The notes beneath the pieces were generated by a model that saw only the letters and a list, made by a program, of their open reading frames with translations, searched no databases and was not told the DNA's origin. From Lewinellaceae bacterium SD302 (GTDB lineage Bacteria; Bacteroidota; Bacteroidia; Chitinophagales; Saprospiraceae): a stretch of 64,000 bases of DNA. The position numbers and the translations under genes are program-made. Positions within the stretch are counted from its first letter, which is position 1; the number at the start of each line of letters is the position of its first letter. Location: assembly GCA_002591745.1 (NCBI GenBank), contig PDLQ01000003.1, positions 124,001 through 188,000 on the forward strand, written 5' to 3'. Positions 28,901 to 38,404 of the stretch are shown one piece after another.

Positions 28901-30580
28901 ATGGACATTATTTCCCTTTTAATAGGGCTCCTCGTCGGTCTGGTAGCAGGGATTGCTTACCACACCGTCGCCAAGAAAAAGATTCAGAACGCCCAACTAC
29001 AGATTTCCACCGCCGAGGCGGATAAACTGAAGGCCGAAGCCGAGAAGCACTTGGCCCAGGCTAAGGTAGAGGCCCAGGAATTCATGAAAGAAGCCGAGGC
29101 CAAGCAGGAGGCGATCAAGAAACAGAAGATCAAAGAGAGCCGCGAAAAATTCGCCCGCTACAAAGAAGAGTTCAAGACCGAAAAAGCCGAGGAACTCGTG
29201 GAGTTGAAGGCCAAACGCGAAGAGCTGAAAACCGAGCAGGCCAGCCTGCGGGAAGAACGCAAGGAATTTAAGGCCGAGCGTGAAGAAATAGACCGTGGCC
29301 AGCAGAAGCTGCGTGACCAGGAGGCCGAGATCGAAAAGAAACGCCAGCAACTCAAAAACCAGCTCGAAAAAGAACTGGAAGTAGCCCGCCAAAAACAAAA
29401 GGACCTGGATACCCAGCACGATCGCTTCAGCCGCGAGTTGGAAACCATCTCCAAACTCACCCAGTCCGAGGCTAAGGAACGCCTGCTGGCCGACGTGGCC
29501 GCCAAGAGCGAGACCGAGGCCATTAGCCTCAAACGCCGCATCCTGGAAGAGGCCCGTGAGGAAGCCAGCATGGACGCCCGCAAGGTGATCATCAACACCA
29601 TCCAACGGATGGGGGCCGAGGCAACGATCGAGAATACGGTCAGTGTCTTCAACCTCGATAACGACAATGTGAAAGGCCAGATCATCGGTCGCGAAGGACG
29701 CAACATCCGCGCCATCGAATCCGCCACCGGTGCCGAACTGGTCGTGGACGACACCCCTGAGGCCATCGTAATCAGTAGCTTCGACCCAATCCGCCGCGAG
29801 GTGGCCCGCCTGTCGTTGAAACGACTGGTCAGCGATGGTCGCATCCACCCCGCCCGCATCGAGGAAGTGGTGGCCAAGACCAGTAAGGAACTGGAGCAGC
29901 GCATCCGCGAGATCGGCCAGAAAACCATCGTGGAACTGGACATTCACGGCCTGAAACCGGAACTGGTCCGCATGGTGGGCCGTATGCGTTTCCGCTCCAG
30001 CTACGGGCAGAATCTGCTGCGCCACAGCATCGAGACGGCCAATCTCTGTGCCACCATGGCCAGCGAACTGGGCCTGAGCACCAAGCAAATCAAAATGGCC
30101 AAACGCGCCGGTCTGCTGCACGACATCGGCAAAGTAACCGACGAGGACAGCGAACTGAGCCACGCCCTCATCGGCGGCCAGATGTGTGAGAAGGCCGGTG
30201 AACACCCCGCCGTGGTCAACGCCGTTGCCGCTCACCACGACGAGATCGAAATGGTTGGTATCCTCAGCCCCATCATCCAGGCCTGTGATGCCATCAGTGG
30301 TGCCCGACCAGGTGCCCGCCGCGAAATCCTGGAAAGCTACCTCAAGCGAATCAAGGAACTGGAAGACATCGCCAAAAAACACAAAGGTGTGGAGAAAGCC
30401 TTTGCCATCCAGGCCGGTCGCGAACTCCGCGTCTTGGTAGAAAGCGAAAAAGTATCCGACGAAGATGCCGATGCGCTGAGTTTCAAGATCAGCGAAGAGA
30501 TTCAGGAAAGTATGCAGTACCCCGGCCAGATCAAAGTGATGGTGATTCGGGAGAAGCGGTCGGTGGCGATTGCGCGCTAA
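28901..30580 (+). CDS. rny: Ribonuclease Y
   Basis: Membrane-anchored endoribonuclease that initiates mRNA decay. It shows the standard order: an N-terminal membrane helix ([21 protein letters not shown]), a 180-residue charged coiled coil, a KH domain ([51 protein letters not shown]), and an HD domain with LLHDIGKV and AAHHDEIE. The C-terminal [17 protein letters not shown] and [12 protein letters not shown] are conserved. 559 residues is a little longer than in Bacillus. Start at ATG 28901, downstream of the repeat element. Confidence 0.96.
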   Translation: MDIISLLIGLLVGLVAGIAYHTVAKKKIQNAQLQISTAEADKLKAEAEKHLAQAKVEAQEFMKEAEAKQEAIKKQKIKESREKFARYKEEFKTEKAEELVELKAKREELKTEQASLREERKEFKAEREEIDRGQQKLRDQEAEIEKKRQQLKNQLEKELEVARQKQKDLDTQHDRFSRELETISKLTQSEAKERLLADVAAKSETEAISLKRRILEEAREEASMDARKVIINTIQRMGAEATIENTVSVFNLDNDNVKGQIIGREGRNIRAIESATGAELVVDDTPEAIVISSFDPIRREVARLSLKRLVSDGRIHPARIEEVVAKTSKELEQRIREIGQKTIVELDIHGLKPELVRMVGRMRFRSSYGQNLLRHSIETANLCATMASELGLSTKQIKMAKRAGLLHDIGKVTDEDSELSHALIGGQMCEKAGEHPAVVNAVAAHHDEIEMVGILSPIIQACDAISGARPGARREILESYLKRIKELEDIAKKHKGVEKAFAIQAGRELRVLVESEKVSDEDADALSFKISEEIQESMQYPGQIKVMVIREKRSVAIAR

Positions 30581-30740
30581 GCGCCTGGAAATAGGAACTA
30601 GGATGCGTGCTGCGTATTCTAGCTAGCGAGATTGCTGGAAGCGGCGCGTTCACGGGAAGTGGGCGCGCTGCTTTGTGTATTCCATGGCTCTGTGCCATGA
30701 ACATTTTTCCTTTGGAGAAAGCCTATTTGAAATGGCATAG

Positions 30741-31301
30741 ATTTTCAAGAAATTCTCTCCAGAAGATAAATTTGGTCAATCTTATAATAGCGAAACAGGA
30801 TTTGTTCATACAACAACGCCATATTGCATTGTAATTCTTGCCAACTCTTTGACTAATGCTAAATTTCTTTCGCTTCCTTTGGTAGTTAGTGGAGATTTTA
30901 CACCTGTTCAAGCCATAGAAAACACTTGCCCTATTGACTTTTGTATCCCACCCTGCATGTCTGGAAGCGAATTAGATGACGAGAAAGTTTTTTATTACGA
31001 TGCTCGCGATAACCGCAACAGCGCACTAGCCCGCTACGCAACCGCCGAGAACGCAAACGGCAGTGTCGCCATGGCAAGCAGGGCACTCGAAGCCACTTAC
31101 TATCAACGAGCGATGGATAAGTCATCCAATAAGATCGTTACCCATCTGTTCTACGACACTTTGAACTTCCACCAAGACACCCTAGACACTTGGATTGAAA
31201 ATCTCGAACTGGGGAGTGTCAAGATTTCTCTGGCCCTGCAGCAGCAATCGCAAGGTAATTACCCCGAAGCAACGGCTGCTCTGGGAAAACTAAAAAGGTA
31301 A
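30741..31301 (+). pseudogene. Decayed AT-rich gene fragment, possibly part of a secreted protein
   Basis: A frame without a start codon opens at 30741 right after an in-frame stop (TAG 30738-30740). It reads IFKKFSPEDKFGQSYNSETGF and on through an ORF with ATG at 30849. Upstream in the same frame, just before the stop, is FGESLFEMA, as if the stop were a mutation. The second half (from about residue 40 of the 30849 ORF) is less AT-rich and looks like the helical tail of a large extracellular protein. I cannot name a family. The T9SS-like remnant at 31695 may be from the same gene. Confidence 0.4.
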
Positions 31302-31332
31302 CGTTAACGCAAGTGCTACCGCGCAAAGACAA

Positions 31333-31490
31333 TCAGAACACGGCGGTGCATCACATGTAAGGATAAAGTAGATTGGCATCAAATTGATCGTATATGACGA
31401 ATGACCTGTAGTTACTGATGTTTCAGTACTTTTAGATGGAGAATACCGAAAATAGTCTATCCTTACATGTGATGCACAGCCTCAGAACAC
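31333..31490. mobile_element. 140-bp MITE-like element with 9-bp target-site duplication
   Basis: Terminal inverted repeats of 24 bases, 23 matching, begin GGCGGTGCAT at 31342 on the left and, on the complement, GGCTGTGCAT at 31481 on the right. Both continue CACATGTAAGGATA. The 140-bp element (31342-31481) is flanked directly by perfect 9-base repeats TCAGAACAC at 31333-31341 and 31482-31490. It has no transposase, so it would move in trans. It sits among decayed coding remnants. A 9-bp duplication occurs in several IS families, so I do not assign one. Confidence 0.8.
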
Positions 31491-31694
31491 TTATCAATAT
31501 TGATGGACGTTTTAGATAATGCCTCCATTCACACCTCAGTCTACTCGAAAACATGGCGGATGACGTGCAAAGCCATACGGGGAATCTGACCAGAAACATT
31601 CTCCGGAGCAATGGTTATTACTACGCGCCAATCGTAGACTTGCCCCGGGAAAAGAGATGTTGCCACTAAGTCATCAAGTGTAGTTACTGAGAAC

Positions 31695-31917
31695 AATGGA
31701 ATTGAATCGAAATTTCATTTATATCCAAATCCCACGAATGGATCATTCACCATTTACTGGCATTAAACGATAACTCGGACGATATTGGACAATTAATAAT
31801 CCGCGATGCTACTGGTCGTTTAGTTCTTCAAAAGAAATTAAGCCATTTGAAAGATGAGTTTATGATCTTTCCAACCAGAAAAAAGGAGTTTATTTCTATG
31901 AAATGAGAAGTAGATAA
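31695..31917 (+). pseudogene. Frameshifted type IX sorting-domain remnant
   Basis: Translation in successive frames gives LYPNPTNGSFTIYW (from 31695), then after a stop and frame change QLIIRDATGRLVLQKKLSHL, and after another KKGVYFYEMRSR before the stop at 31915-31917. Together these are a type A T9SS C-terminal sorting domain broken by at least two frame changes. It ends 46 bases before the next T9SS gene, which has its own intact domain. Probably the tail of a lost secreted protein, perhaps the same gene as the 30741-31301 fragment. Confidence 0.7.
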
Positions 31918-31963
31918 CAGAAACCGATTGCCGGTAAAATCCTACTACATTAATTGATCTACT

Positions 31964-33493
31964 ATGATTACTCGTCTCATTTTAACTCTGTTTACGTTAC
32001 TGTATATCACTTCCGTTGAGGCACAGAACGGATTTATTCAATCTTACTGCTTTGAAAATGAATTTTCTTTACAGTTTAACGATCTAATCTTACAGAACGA
32101 CACCCTCGTGCTATACGGAAGGGCAAGAGATCCGCTAACCGGGCAAGTTGGCATCTATTTTTCTAAGATGGATACTTTAGGAAACATACTGATCGAGACA
32201 ACTCACTACGATAGCGCGGGAGATGATTATTTCTTCGACCTCAATGCGGATTTAATAACCTGCTCCGATGGCGGTTACGCAGTTGCAGGGAAAACGTTTT
32301 TTCGAGGTTATCCCATTATAGTTAAGTTCAATCACGATGGTTTACTGGACTTTGTAAAAGAGTATTCAGACGATACTGTTTTACATACGACTCATTGGAA
32401 TCTCATTGAGACGCAGTCAGGCTATATGACAATTGATGCCAAACAACAAATGTCGGATGGCATCTGGGATGCTTTTGTGATGCGCACGGACAAACTTGGC
32501 AACAAAATTTGGGAAACTGTTTACGGAGAGCCGAACATCTGGGATGACTTTCAGAACATCAGACGTATAGATGATAATGAATATTTGATTTCTGGATCTG
32601 TTGGCATCGGATTTTCTCAAGTGCAAATTCTCACCGATCAATGGTCAATAAATAAAACGTTTAAGATTGATTCAACCGGTCTTGTATTTGAAGATTGGGA
32701 AAGCGTAATTCGTTATAATCCGGCATCTTTTGGAATGCGAAAATTACAACCTACTGACGATGGTAACTGGTTCTCAATAGGTGTAAGCACTTTGTTGGTG
32801 GATGATTTTGAATACCCAAATAACCAAATAGAAATAACCAAAAGAGATGAAAATTTTGAACCAATATCATCTACATTAATTTACGACCATACTTCGCTTT
32901 GGAACAATTTGAGCGATCTCACCCCCGGCCTCAACCAGGAATGGGTCACCGTCGGTCGCTATCTCCACGAAGTCCCCGGCCCACCCACTTTTTACTATGA
33001 TGCCGGTCTCATTGCCAAGGTGAGCGATGCCGGTGATTTATTGTGGTCCAGGACAGACACGCTGCTCTACGACGAGAACGGTTACGCGGATCACTTCCTC
33101 GGTGGCGTAGTGGTTTTACCCAGCGGCAGTATCATCGCTTGCGGTCAGGTCAATAACGCTTTTCCCGCCCCCGGCAAATCCTACGGCTGGCTCATCAAGG
33201 TAGATAAGGACGGTTGTATCGAACCGGGCTGTAACCCCACTAGCAGTAGTATGCGTTTATTAGATGGAGCGGATTTTGACGTTTTCCCCAACCCGGTCCA
33301 GCACCAGCTGAACGTCACCGGCGAAGGCCATTTCGATCTGGAGCTACTGGACGCCAGTGGTCGGCTATTGCAAAGTAATGATGACAACGCCGGCTCCGCC
33401 ACGCTGAACACGGCCGCTTATCCGGCGGGGAGTTATTTTTTGCGGATTAAGCAAGGGAAGCGGTGGGCCTTGCGGAAGGTGGTAAAGCAGTAA
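31964..33493 (+). CDS. Secreted protein with type IX sorting domain, compositionally mosaic
   Basis: 509 residues. It has a signal peptide (LILTLFTLLYITSVEAQ), a body of repeated beta-strand units with D-LGN-I type motifs (KMDTLGNILIETTHYDS, RTDKLGNKIWETVYGEP) like those of the larger neighbour at 35136, and a C-terminal sorting domain (DVFPNPVQHQLNV...YPAGSYFLRIKQGKRWALRKVVKQ). It would be exported by the T9SS and attached to or released from the surface. Base composition changes sharply near 32915: 32581-32640 has 23 G+C in 60 bases, 33121-33180 has 35. The function of the body is unknown. Confidence 0.82.
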   Translation: MITRLILTLFTLLYITSVEAQNGFIQSYCFENEFSLQFNDLILQNDTLVLYGRARDPLTGQVGIYFSKMDTLGNILIETTHYDSAGDDYFFDLNADLITCSDGGYAVAGKTFFRGYPIIVKFNHDGLLDFVKEYSDDTVLHTTHWNLIETQSGYMTIDAKQQMSDGIWDAFVMRTDKLGNKIWETVYGEPNIWDDFQNIRRIDDNEYLISGSVGIGFSQVQILTDQWSINKTFKIDSTGLVFEDWESVIRYNPASFGMRKLQPTDDGNWFSIGVSTLLVDDFEYPNNQIEITKRDENFEPISSTLIYDHTSLWNNLSDLTPGLNQEWVTVGRYLHEVPGPPTFYYDAGLIAKVSDAGDLLWSRTDTLLYDENGYADHFLGGVVVLPSGSIIACGQVNNAFPAPGKSYGWLIKVDKDGCIEPGCNPTSSSMRLLDGADFDVFPNPVQHQLNVTGEGHFDLELLDASGRLLQSNDDNAGSATLNTAAYPAGSYFLRIKQGKRWALRKVVKQ

Positions 33494-33500
33494 CGATCTC

Positions 33501-34919
33501 TCATCCCAAAACCCCCAAAAACCACTCCCGCTCCGAAAGGGGCTGGGTCGCCAGTACCTCTTGCTTCAGGGCTTCTTTCTTCTCCTTATTATAGTCATTC
33601 AAGCGCAGCAAGGCCCGCAGCAGCCGGATGATGTTCTGCCCGTTCTTCTTCTGGTGGGCAACAATCTCCTTCCGGCGCAGCTGAGCTCCGATGCTGTCCA
33701 TCAGACTTTCCAGCACGTCATATTCTTCCAGTTCATAGTAGATCTTAAGCTGGGTATACTTACAGATCAGGCTCAATACCTGGTCCTTGGGATCGGTAAC
33801 GGCCAGGAGGTGCATGGCCTCACCGTAGTTTTTGCGGACGTAGTTCAGTCGGATTCGGACGATGTTGGCGGCCAGTTCACGGTATTTCACTCCTACGTAC
33901 TGTTGGTAATCTTCAATGAAATGGTCCGTCCACTCCAGTTCCTCCAGTTTAATAGCTACGAAGGCGACGTTGATAAAAGTATAACGACTCAGGTTGTCGT
34001 TCTCGATCAATACACCATTTTCCATTCCCAGACGGTACCACTCGAAAGCCTCGCGGGTAAATGCTTCGTTACCGGCGTTCATTCGGGGAATACAGAGATT
34101 GATGGCCATCAGGTAGAATTCCCGTTGTTCGGTCAGGGGCAACAGGTGACCATGCTCGCGGGCGGTGGTACGTAACTTGGAAAAGTAACTACCGTCTTCT
34201 TCCGTATTTCGGGAGCCTTTGATCGCCATGATCACGTAGTAGTAAATGGCCAGGGCGGGGATTTTATCCAGTTCCAGCTCGCCGACGTGATCGACGATGG
34301 GTTGTAACAGACCTATATCATAAGGTGTCTTCGAGACCCGCTGGTGAAAAAGCATGTTGCAGCTCAGTCGAAGCTTTTCGATCAGGTAGGCATTGTCCAG
34401 AGCATCGGCTACGGCCTGGAGTCGGACATCTTTTTGCCCCCGCTGCTGAATACCCCGGTTGGTATAATGCTCCAGCTGCAATAAGTATTCGTTGCGGAAA
34501 AAGTGTTCATTGCGGTGGGGGTATCCCTGTTGCTGTTTTTCTACTTGGCGGAGCGTCCGTTCCAGTGGCTTGCCCAATTTGCGGCGGCGCAACTGGCCGG
34601 CCAGGGAGAGGCGGGTCTTCACTTTATCGTCGCGCCATTCACGGTAAGCCAGCCATTCCTCGATGGCTCTGGTGATAAAGTGAATGATTTGGCGCAGCTT
34701 TGCGTCGTCGTAGGGCGTTTTACCGAAGAGTTTACGCCAAACGCGCTTTTTTGCCAGAGCGCTCGTTGATGTAAGGTGGTTGCCGGCTACCAGGTAATTG
34801 TGGAGGTCTACTACGTCTTTACGCTGGTTATGGGCCGGAGAAGCCAGCCATTTACCCGCTTCCCGCTGCTCACTTTTGTCTAATGAACGATAAATACCAA
34901 CGATTGAAGTTTTTTCCAC
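33501..34919 (-). CDS. Large helical protein of unknown function (Saprospiria-type)
   Basis: 472 residues, no signal peptide or membrane segment, almost entirely alpha-helical by inspection, with TPR-like pairs of helices (LEELEWTDHFIEDYQQYVGVKYRELAANIVRIRLNYVRKNYGEAMHLL). The N-terminus (SIVGIYRSLDKSEQREAGKWLASPAHNQRKDVVDLHNYL) is typical of a family I have seen only as uncharacterised proteins in Saprospiria genomes. It is convergent with the mosaic T9SS gene (7 bases apart) and divergent from the next T9SS gene. No function can be assigned. Confidence 0.75.
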   Translation of the reverse strand: MEKTSIVGIYRSLDKSEQREAGKWLASPAHNQRKDVVDLHNYLVAGNHLTSTSALAKKRVWRKLFGKTPYDDAKLRQIIHFITRAIEEWLAYREWRDDKVKTRLSLAGQLRRRKLGKPLERTLRQVEKQQQGYPHRNEHFFRNEYLLQLEHYTNRGIQQRGQKDVRLQAVADALDNAYLIEKLRLSCNMLFHQRVSKTPYDIGLLQPIVDHVGELELDKIPALAIYYYVIMAIKGSRNTEEDGSYFSKLRTTAREHGHLLPLTEQREFYLMAINLCIPRMNAGNEAFTREAFEWYRLGMENGVLIENDNLSRYTFINVAFVAIKLEELEWTDHFIEDYQQYVGVKYRELAANIVRIRLNYVRKNYGEAMHLLAVTDPKDQVLSLICKYTQLKIYYELEEYDVLESLMDSIGAQLRRKEIVAHQKKNGQNIIRLLRALLRLNDYNKEKKEALKQEVLATQPLSEREWFLGVLG

Positions 34920-34931
34920 GCCCGAATTCCT

Positions 34932-34939
34932 TATTTTTG
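34932..34939 (+). promoter_or_regulatory. -7 element upstream of the large T9SS gene
   Basis: TATTTTTG matches TAnnTTTG exactly in the divergent gap between the helical protein and the T9SS gene. The nearest TTG (34904-34906) is spaced 25 bases away, longer than ideal. A palindromic motif A pair follows at 34945-34965. Confidence 0.45.
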
Positions 34940-34944
34940 TTTAA

Positions 34945-34965
34945 CAAATTAGCAATGCTACTTTG
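34945..34965. repeat. Complete palindromic motif A unit
   Basis: CAAATTAGCAATGCTACTTTG joins a CAAAGTAGCA-type arm head to head with GCTACTTTG, differing from a perfect 21-base palindrome at one position. 61649-61669 is a near reverse complement of the same unit. It lies in the leader between the -7 element and the T9SS gene. Confidence 0.6.
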
Positions 34966-35135
34966 CTAGGACAAATTATTGATTACCAGTGACTAAAAAG
35001 CTGATTAAAGCCACCTACATGTCCCAAAAATACACATTTTTTTTCAACAAATCGCTTTTTCTGTCTTTGTCCTCGGCTAAGAATGCCCCCATATTTGTAT
35101 TGCAATCGACGGAAAGCTATCTCAACAATCCTAAA

Positions 35136-38123
35136 ATGAACAAGGGACGACAACCCAATCAAAGCTTCGGCGGGCGTCCACTGTTAACGATGGCGCTCAC
35201 AGCACTGTTGTGCCTGACGAGCGTATTCGGTCAGGGTTTCGAGATTTCCTTCGGTGGTCCTAAAGAGGACCAGGGCGTTGCAATCCTCCAGATGAAAGAC
35301 CACGGCTACATGCAAGTTGGTTGGACCGAAGGGCTGGTGAGCGACGACAACGACATTGACATATTTATCGTTCGAACCGACGTAGACGGTACCGTGATCT
35401 GGTCACGTACTTACGACGAAGGTTTCCTCGAACAACCATCGGATATTTTACCCACTGCGGATGGCAACTTCCTCATCGCCGGCTACCGAATCATCGACGC
35501 CGGAGACGAAGAAAGAAGCTACCTGCTTAAGATCACCCCCCAAGGTGACGTGATCTGGAGCCAGACCTACGGAACGGCCGAAAATTCCGAACGGACCAAG
35601 CACATCCTGGAAGTGCCCGAAGGTGGCTACCTGATAACGGGTACACTTACGGACGGCTCAACCAGCCGCCAGGATGTATTGCTGATCCGGGTTGACGAGA
35701 ACGGAGACGAACTTTGGCGCAGCTCCTTCGGGAGCAGCCGCGACGAAGAAGGAATCGGAGCTGTACTCCGCCCCGGTGGCTACCTGATCGGTGCCAACGG
35801 ACAGAACAGCACCCTTCCGCAGCCCATCTCCGATAACGACATTCGCTTCTACGGAGTGGATGTCAACGGCGCTGAACAATGGTCCAAGACCTACGGCGTT
35901 GCGGGTTTGAACGAACAAATTGAAGACATCATCCCAACGACCGACGGCAATTTGGTTGTGGTTGGCTCGGCGAATGATTTTAATACTGCCTTAATGGCAA
36001 AAGCGGATCTCAACGGAGATACGCTCTGGTACACGGAAGTACCCGCCACCCCTTTCGACAGCGATCTGCGTGGTGTTATTGAAGAAGACAACGGTGCTAC
36101 CCTGGTAGCTGCCGGTCAGGCCGCTCCGGACGACGTGAGTTTTAATCTCGACGTTCTGATGGTCAAGATCGAAAGCGCTACCGGCCAGCTCATCTACCAA
36201 CGCCTGATTGGCGATGACGATGTGCTGAACACCGCCGAAGATCTGGCCCCAACGGTGCGCGGAGGTTATGCCATCGCCGCCTACAACGCCCAGAACGCCG
36301 TCGCCTTCAATGACATGACGATTTTCAAAACGAATCGTGATGGCGAACATTTGACCAACCACGTTCGCGGCAGGGTTCACTACTCAGCCGACGGATGTAA
36401 CGACTACCAACCGGGTGACCTCGGGCTGGAAGGATGGCTGGTCAGAGCCGAGAAGGAAAGCGCGACTTTCTTCGGCAGTACCGACTCACTGGGCCGCTAC
36501 GATCTTCAGATCGACACCGGCACCTACACGGTGAGTCTGCTGCAAAAGAACGACCGCTGGGACATTTGTAACCCGGTGGCCATCGTGGTCGACTTCGAGG
36601 AAACTTACGACAGTACCCGCCAAAACTTCGCCCTCACCCCCGCAGTGGATTGCCCGCTGCTGGAGGTAGAACTGAGTGCCGGTCCGGTGATTGCCTGCTC
36701 TACGCAGAAAATCGACGTGACCTACGGCAACCAGGGAACGGTAACCGCCGAGGGAGTAAGTGTGGTGATTGAATTGGATGAAATTCTGGTCTACCAAAGT
36801 AGCAGTGTTCCGGTGAGCAGCCAGAACGGACAGCTACTGACCTTCGACCTGCCTGACCTGGCCCCCGAAGCAAACGGATCTTTCGAGATCATCGTGAGTG
36901 TAGGATGTGCCGGCATAGTTAACCAGCAGAGTGTTGCCACAACGGCGACTATCCTGCCTGACTTCGACTGTGCCCCGGTTGATCCGGACTGGAACGGCAG
37001 CAGTATTCAGGTAAGCAGTGTTTGCGATGGTGATAGTGTCACTTTCAACATCGTCAACCCCACTGACAACCCGATACAAACGACCCTGAGTTATATCGTG
37101 ATCGAAGATCAGGTCATGATTGTCAATGATCCCATTATTGACGAACCCATGGTCAACCAGACCATTCGCCTCGCGGCAACCGGCGCTACTTATCGCCTCA
37201 TTGCCGAACAGGTGCCTGGTCATCCCGGCGAGCAATTCCCCACAACGGTGGTGGAAGGCTGTACCGAAAACGGTGGAAGCAATTTCACCACGGGCCAAGT
37301 GGCCCAGTTCTCCGATAATGACGGAGATCTCAACATTGACATTTTAACGCAAGAAGTCTTCGTTCTTGATCCCGAAGTGAATCTCGCACTGCGAGCATAT
37401 CCCAAAGGCTATTTAGACTCCATTATTACACCTGAAACCGAGCTGGAGTACACTATAATATTCACTTTGGATCAAGACGCTGACACCTTTGGACGCGTCG
37501 TGATTCGCGACACTCTTTCTGAACTGCTGAACCTCAACTCCCTGGAGATGGGGGCGGCAAGCCATCCCTATGATTTTACTCTTTATCAGAATGGAGTCTT
37601 AAAAATTACGTTCGATTCAATCCATCTTCTTGCAGGCGGCGGCACCGGGGGAGCAGTTAACAGCGACCAGACGCAGAAAGGATATGTCACTTACAGGCTA
37701 TCCCAGAAACCGAACAACGCGATCGGGTCCGTTATCAGCAATCGTGCCGCCGTTTATTTTGACTATCGCTCGCCGGAGCTTTCCGAAGAGGTTCGCCACG
37801 TCGTTAATTGTCAGGAATATTTTATAACTGACTGTTTATTAACTTCTAACACGAACTATTTTGAAAAAACCGGCGTTACTATAAATGTATTTCCAAACCC
37901 AATGAAAGATCGGACAACGGTCCGCATCGAAGATTGGAAAGGAAATACGGACACGGAATTTGAACTCCGCATTTTGGACATGTTCGGCCGCGAAATTCGC
38001 CGCCAGACCTTCCAGGGTGACCAAGTAGAAATTTCGCGTCAGAATTTACCCAAAGCGAGTTACATATATGAACTCCGGGGCGATGGTATACCAATCGGTA
38101 AAGGAAAATTATTCGTGCAATAA
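35136..38123 (+). CDS. Large secreted protein with DUF7619-type repeat and type IX sorting domain
   Basis: About 995 residues from ATG 35136. It has a signal peptide (LLTMALTALLCLTSVFGQ) and an N-terminal beta-propeller-like region of six to seven units with W-RTYG/W-KTYG motifs and G-DGN-LI turns. A SdrD-like/prealbumin-like segment follows (GLEGWLVRAEKESATFFGSTDSLGRYDL...TYTVSLL). Next is a region ending in VNLALRAYPKGYLDSIITPETELEYTIIF...VISNRAAVYFDYRSPE, the DUF7619-type conserved module, and then a type A sorting domain (NVFPNPMKDRTTVRI...ELRGDGIPIGKGKLFVQ). It would be exported by the T9SS to the surface. An upstream ATG at 34989 is unlikely because the signal peptide would be internal. 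Confidence 0.88.
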   Translation: MNKGRQPNQSFGGRPLLTMALTALLCLTSVFGQGFEISFGGPKEDQGVAILQMKDHGYMQVGWTEGLVSDDNDIDIFIVRTDVDGTVIWSRTYDEGFLEQPSDILPTADGNFLIAGYRIIDAGDEERSYLLKITPQGDVIWSQTYGTAENSERTKHILEVPEGGYLITGTLTDGSTSRQDVLLIRVDENGDELWRSSFGSSRDEEGIGAVLRPGGYLIGANGQNSTLPQPISDNDIRFYGVDVNGAEQWSKTYGVAGLNEQIEDIIPTTDGNLVVVGSANDFNTALMAKADLNGDTLWYTEVPATPFDSDLRGVIEEDNGATLVAAGQAAPDDVSFNLDVLMVKIESATGQLIYQRLIGDDDVLNTAEDLAPTVRGGYAIAAYNAQNAVAFNDMTIFKTNRDGEHLTNHVRGRVHYSADGCNDYQPGDLGLEGWLVRAEKESATFFGSTDSLGRYDLQIDTGTYTVSLLQKNDRWDICNPVAIVVDFEETYDSTRQNFALTPAVDCPLLEVELSAGPVIACSTQKIDVTYGNQGTVTAEGVSVVIELDEILVYQSSSVPVSSQNGQLLTFDLPDLAPEANGSFEIIVSVGCAGIVNQQSVATTATILPDFDCAPVDPDWNGSSIQVSSVCDGDSVTFNIVNPTDNPIQTTLSYIVIEDQVMIVNDPIIDEPMVNQTIRLAATGATYRLIAEQVPGHPGEQFPTTVVEGCTENGGSNFTTGQVAQFSDNDGDLNIDILTQEVFVLDPEVNLALRAYPKGYLDSIITPETELEYTIIFTLDQDADTFGRVVIRDTLSELLNLNSLEMGAASHPYDFTLYQNGVLKITFDSIHLLAGGGTGGAVNSDQTQKGYVTYRLSQKPNNAIGSVISNRAAVYFDYRSPELSEEVRHVVNCQEYFITDCLLTSNTNYFEKTGVTINVFPNPMKDRTTVRIEDWKGNTDTEFELRILDMFGREIRRQTFQGDQVEISRQNLPKASYIYELRGDGIPIGKGKLFVQ

Positions 38124-38253
38124 TCACAATCCCAAAACCGTTTGATTCCTTGCCCTGTAAAGGGTAAGGATTTAAACAAAAACGTGATTGCCACGTCTTT
38201 ATAAGAACTTTTTTTAGGTCGTCTTTTTTTTCATGAGATTATGATTTGTTTGT

Positions 38254-38283
38254 GCCGAGACCCATTGGGTCTTGGCTTTTTTT
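38254..38283 (+). terminator. Rho-independent terminator of the large T9SS gene
   Basis: GCCGAGACCC (38254-38263), loop ATT, GGGTCTTGGC (38267-38276) with a seven-base T-tract at 38277-38283. The stem allows one G-U pair. It is 130 bases after the stop codon on the plus strand. Confidence 0.85.
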
Positions 38284-38362
38284 ATGTACCTACCATTGGA
38301 AGTAATGCTCCGCATCGTTGTGTGCTGCACTCGCAGAGCTTGCTGATCTGAAATACGCCGCT

Positions 38363-38404
38363 CTCCGAGCGGCTAGCAAAAAATACGTGGCTAGCCGTTC
38401 GGAG
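38363..38404. repeat. Inverted repeat at the 3' end of pxpA
   Basis: CTCCGAGCGGCTAGC (38363-38377) and GCTAGCCGTTCGGAG (38390-38404) are complementary with one mismatch around a 12-base loop. The right arm contains the last codons of the minus-strand pxpA gene. It may act as its terminator, with no clear T-tract. Confidence 0.5.

Noticed and set aside
28997-30382. 461-codon open frame opposite rny
   Set aside because: Antisense shadow of RNase Y; the product is low complexity and unlike any family.
30607-30834. 75-codon ORF at the left edge of the decayed block
   Set aside because: No start context, no recognisable motif and a different frame from the likelier remnant.
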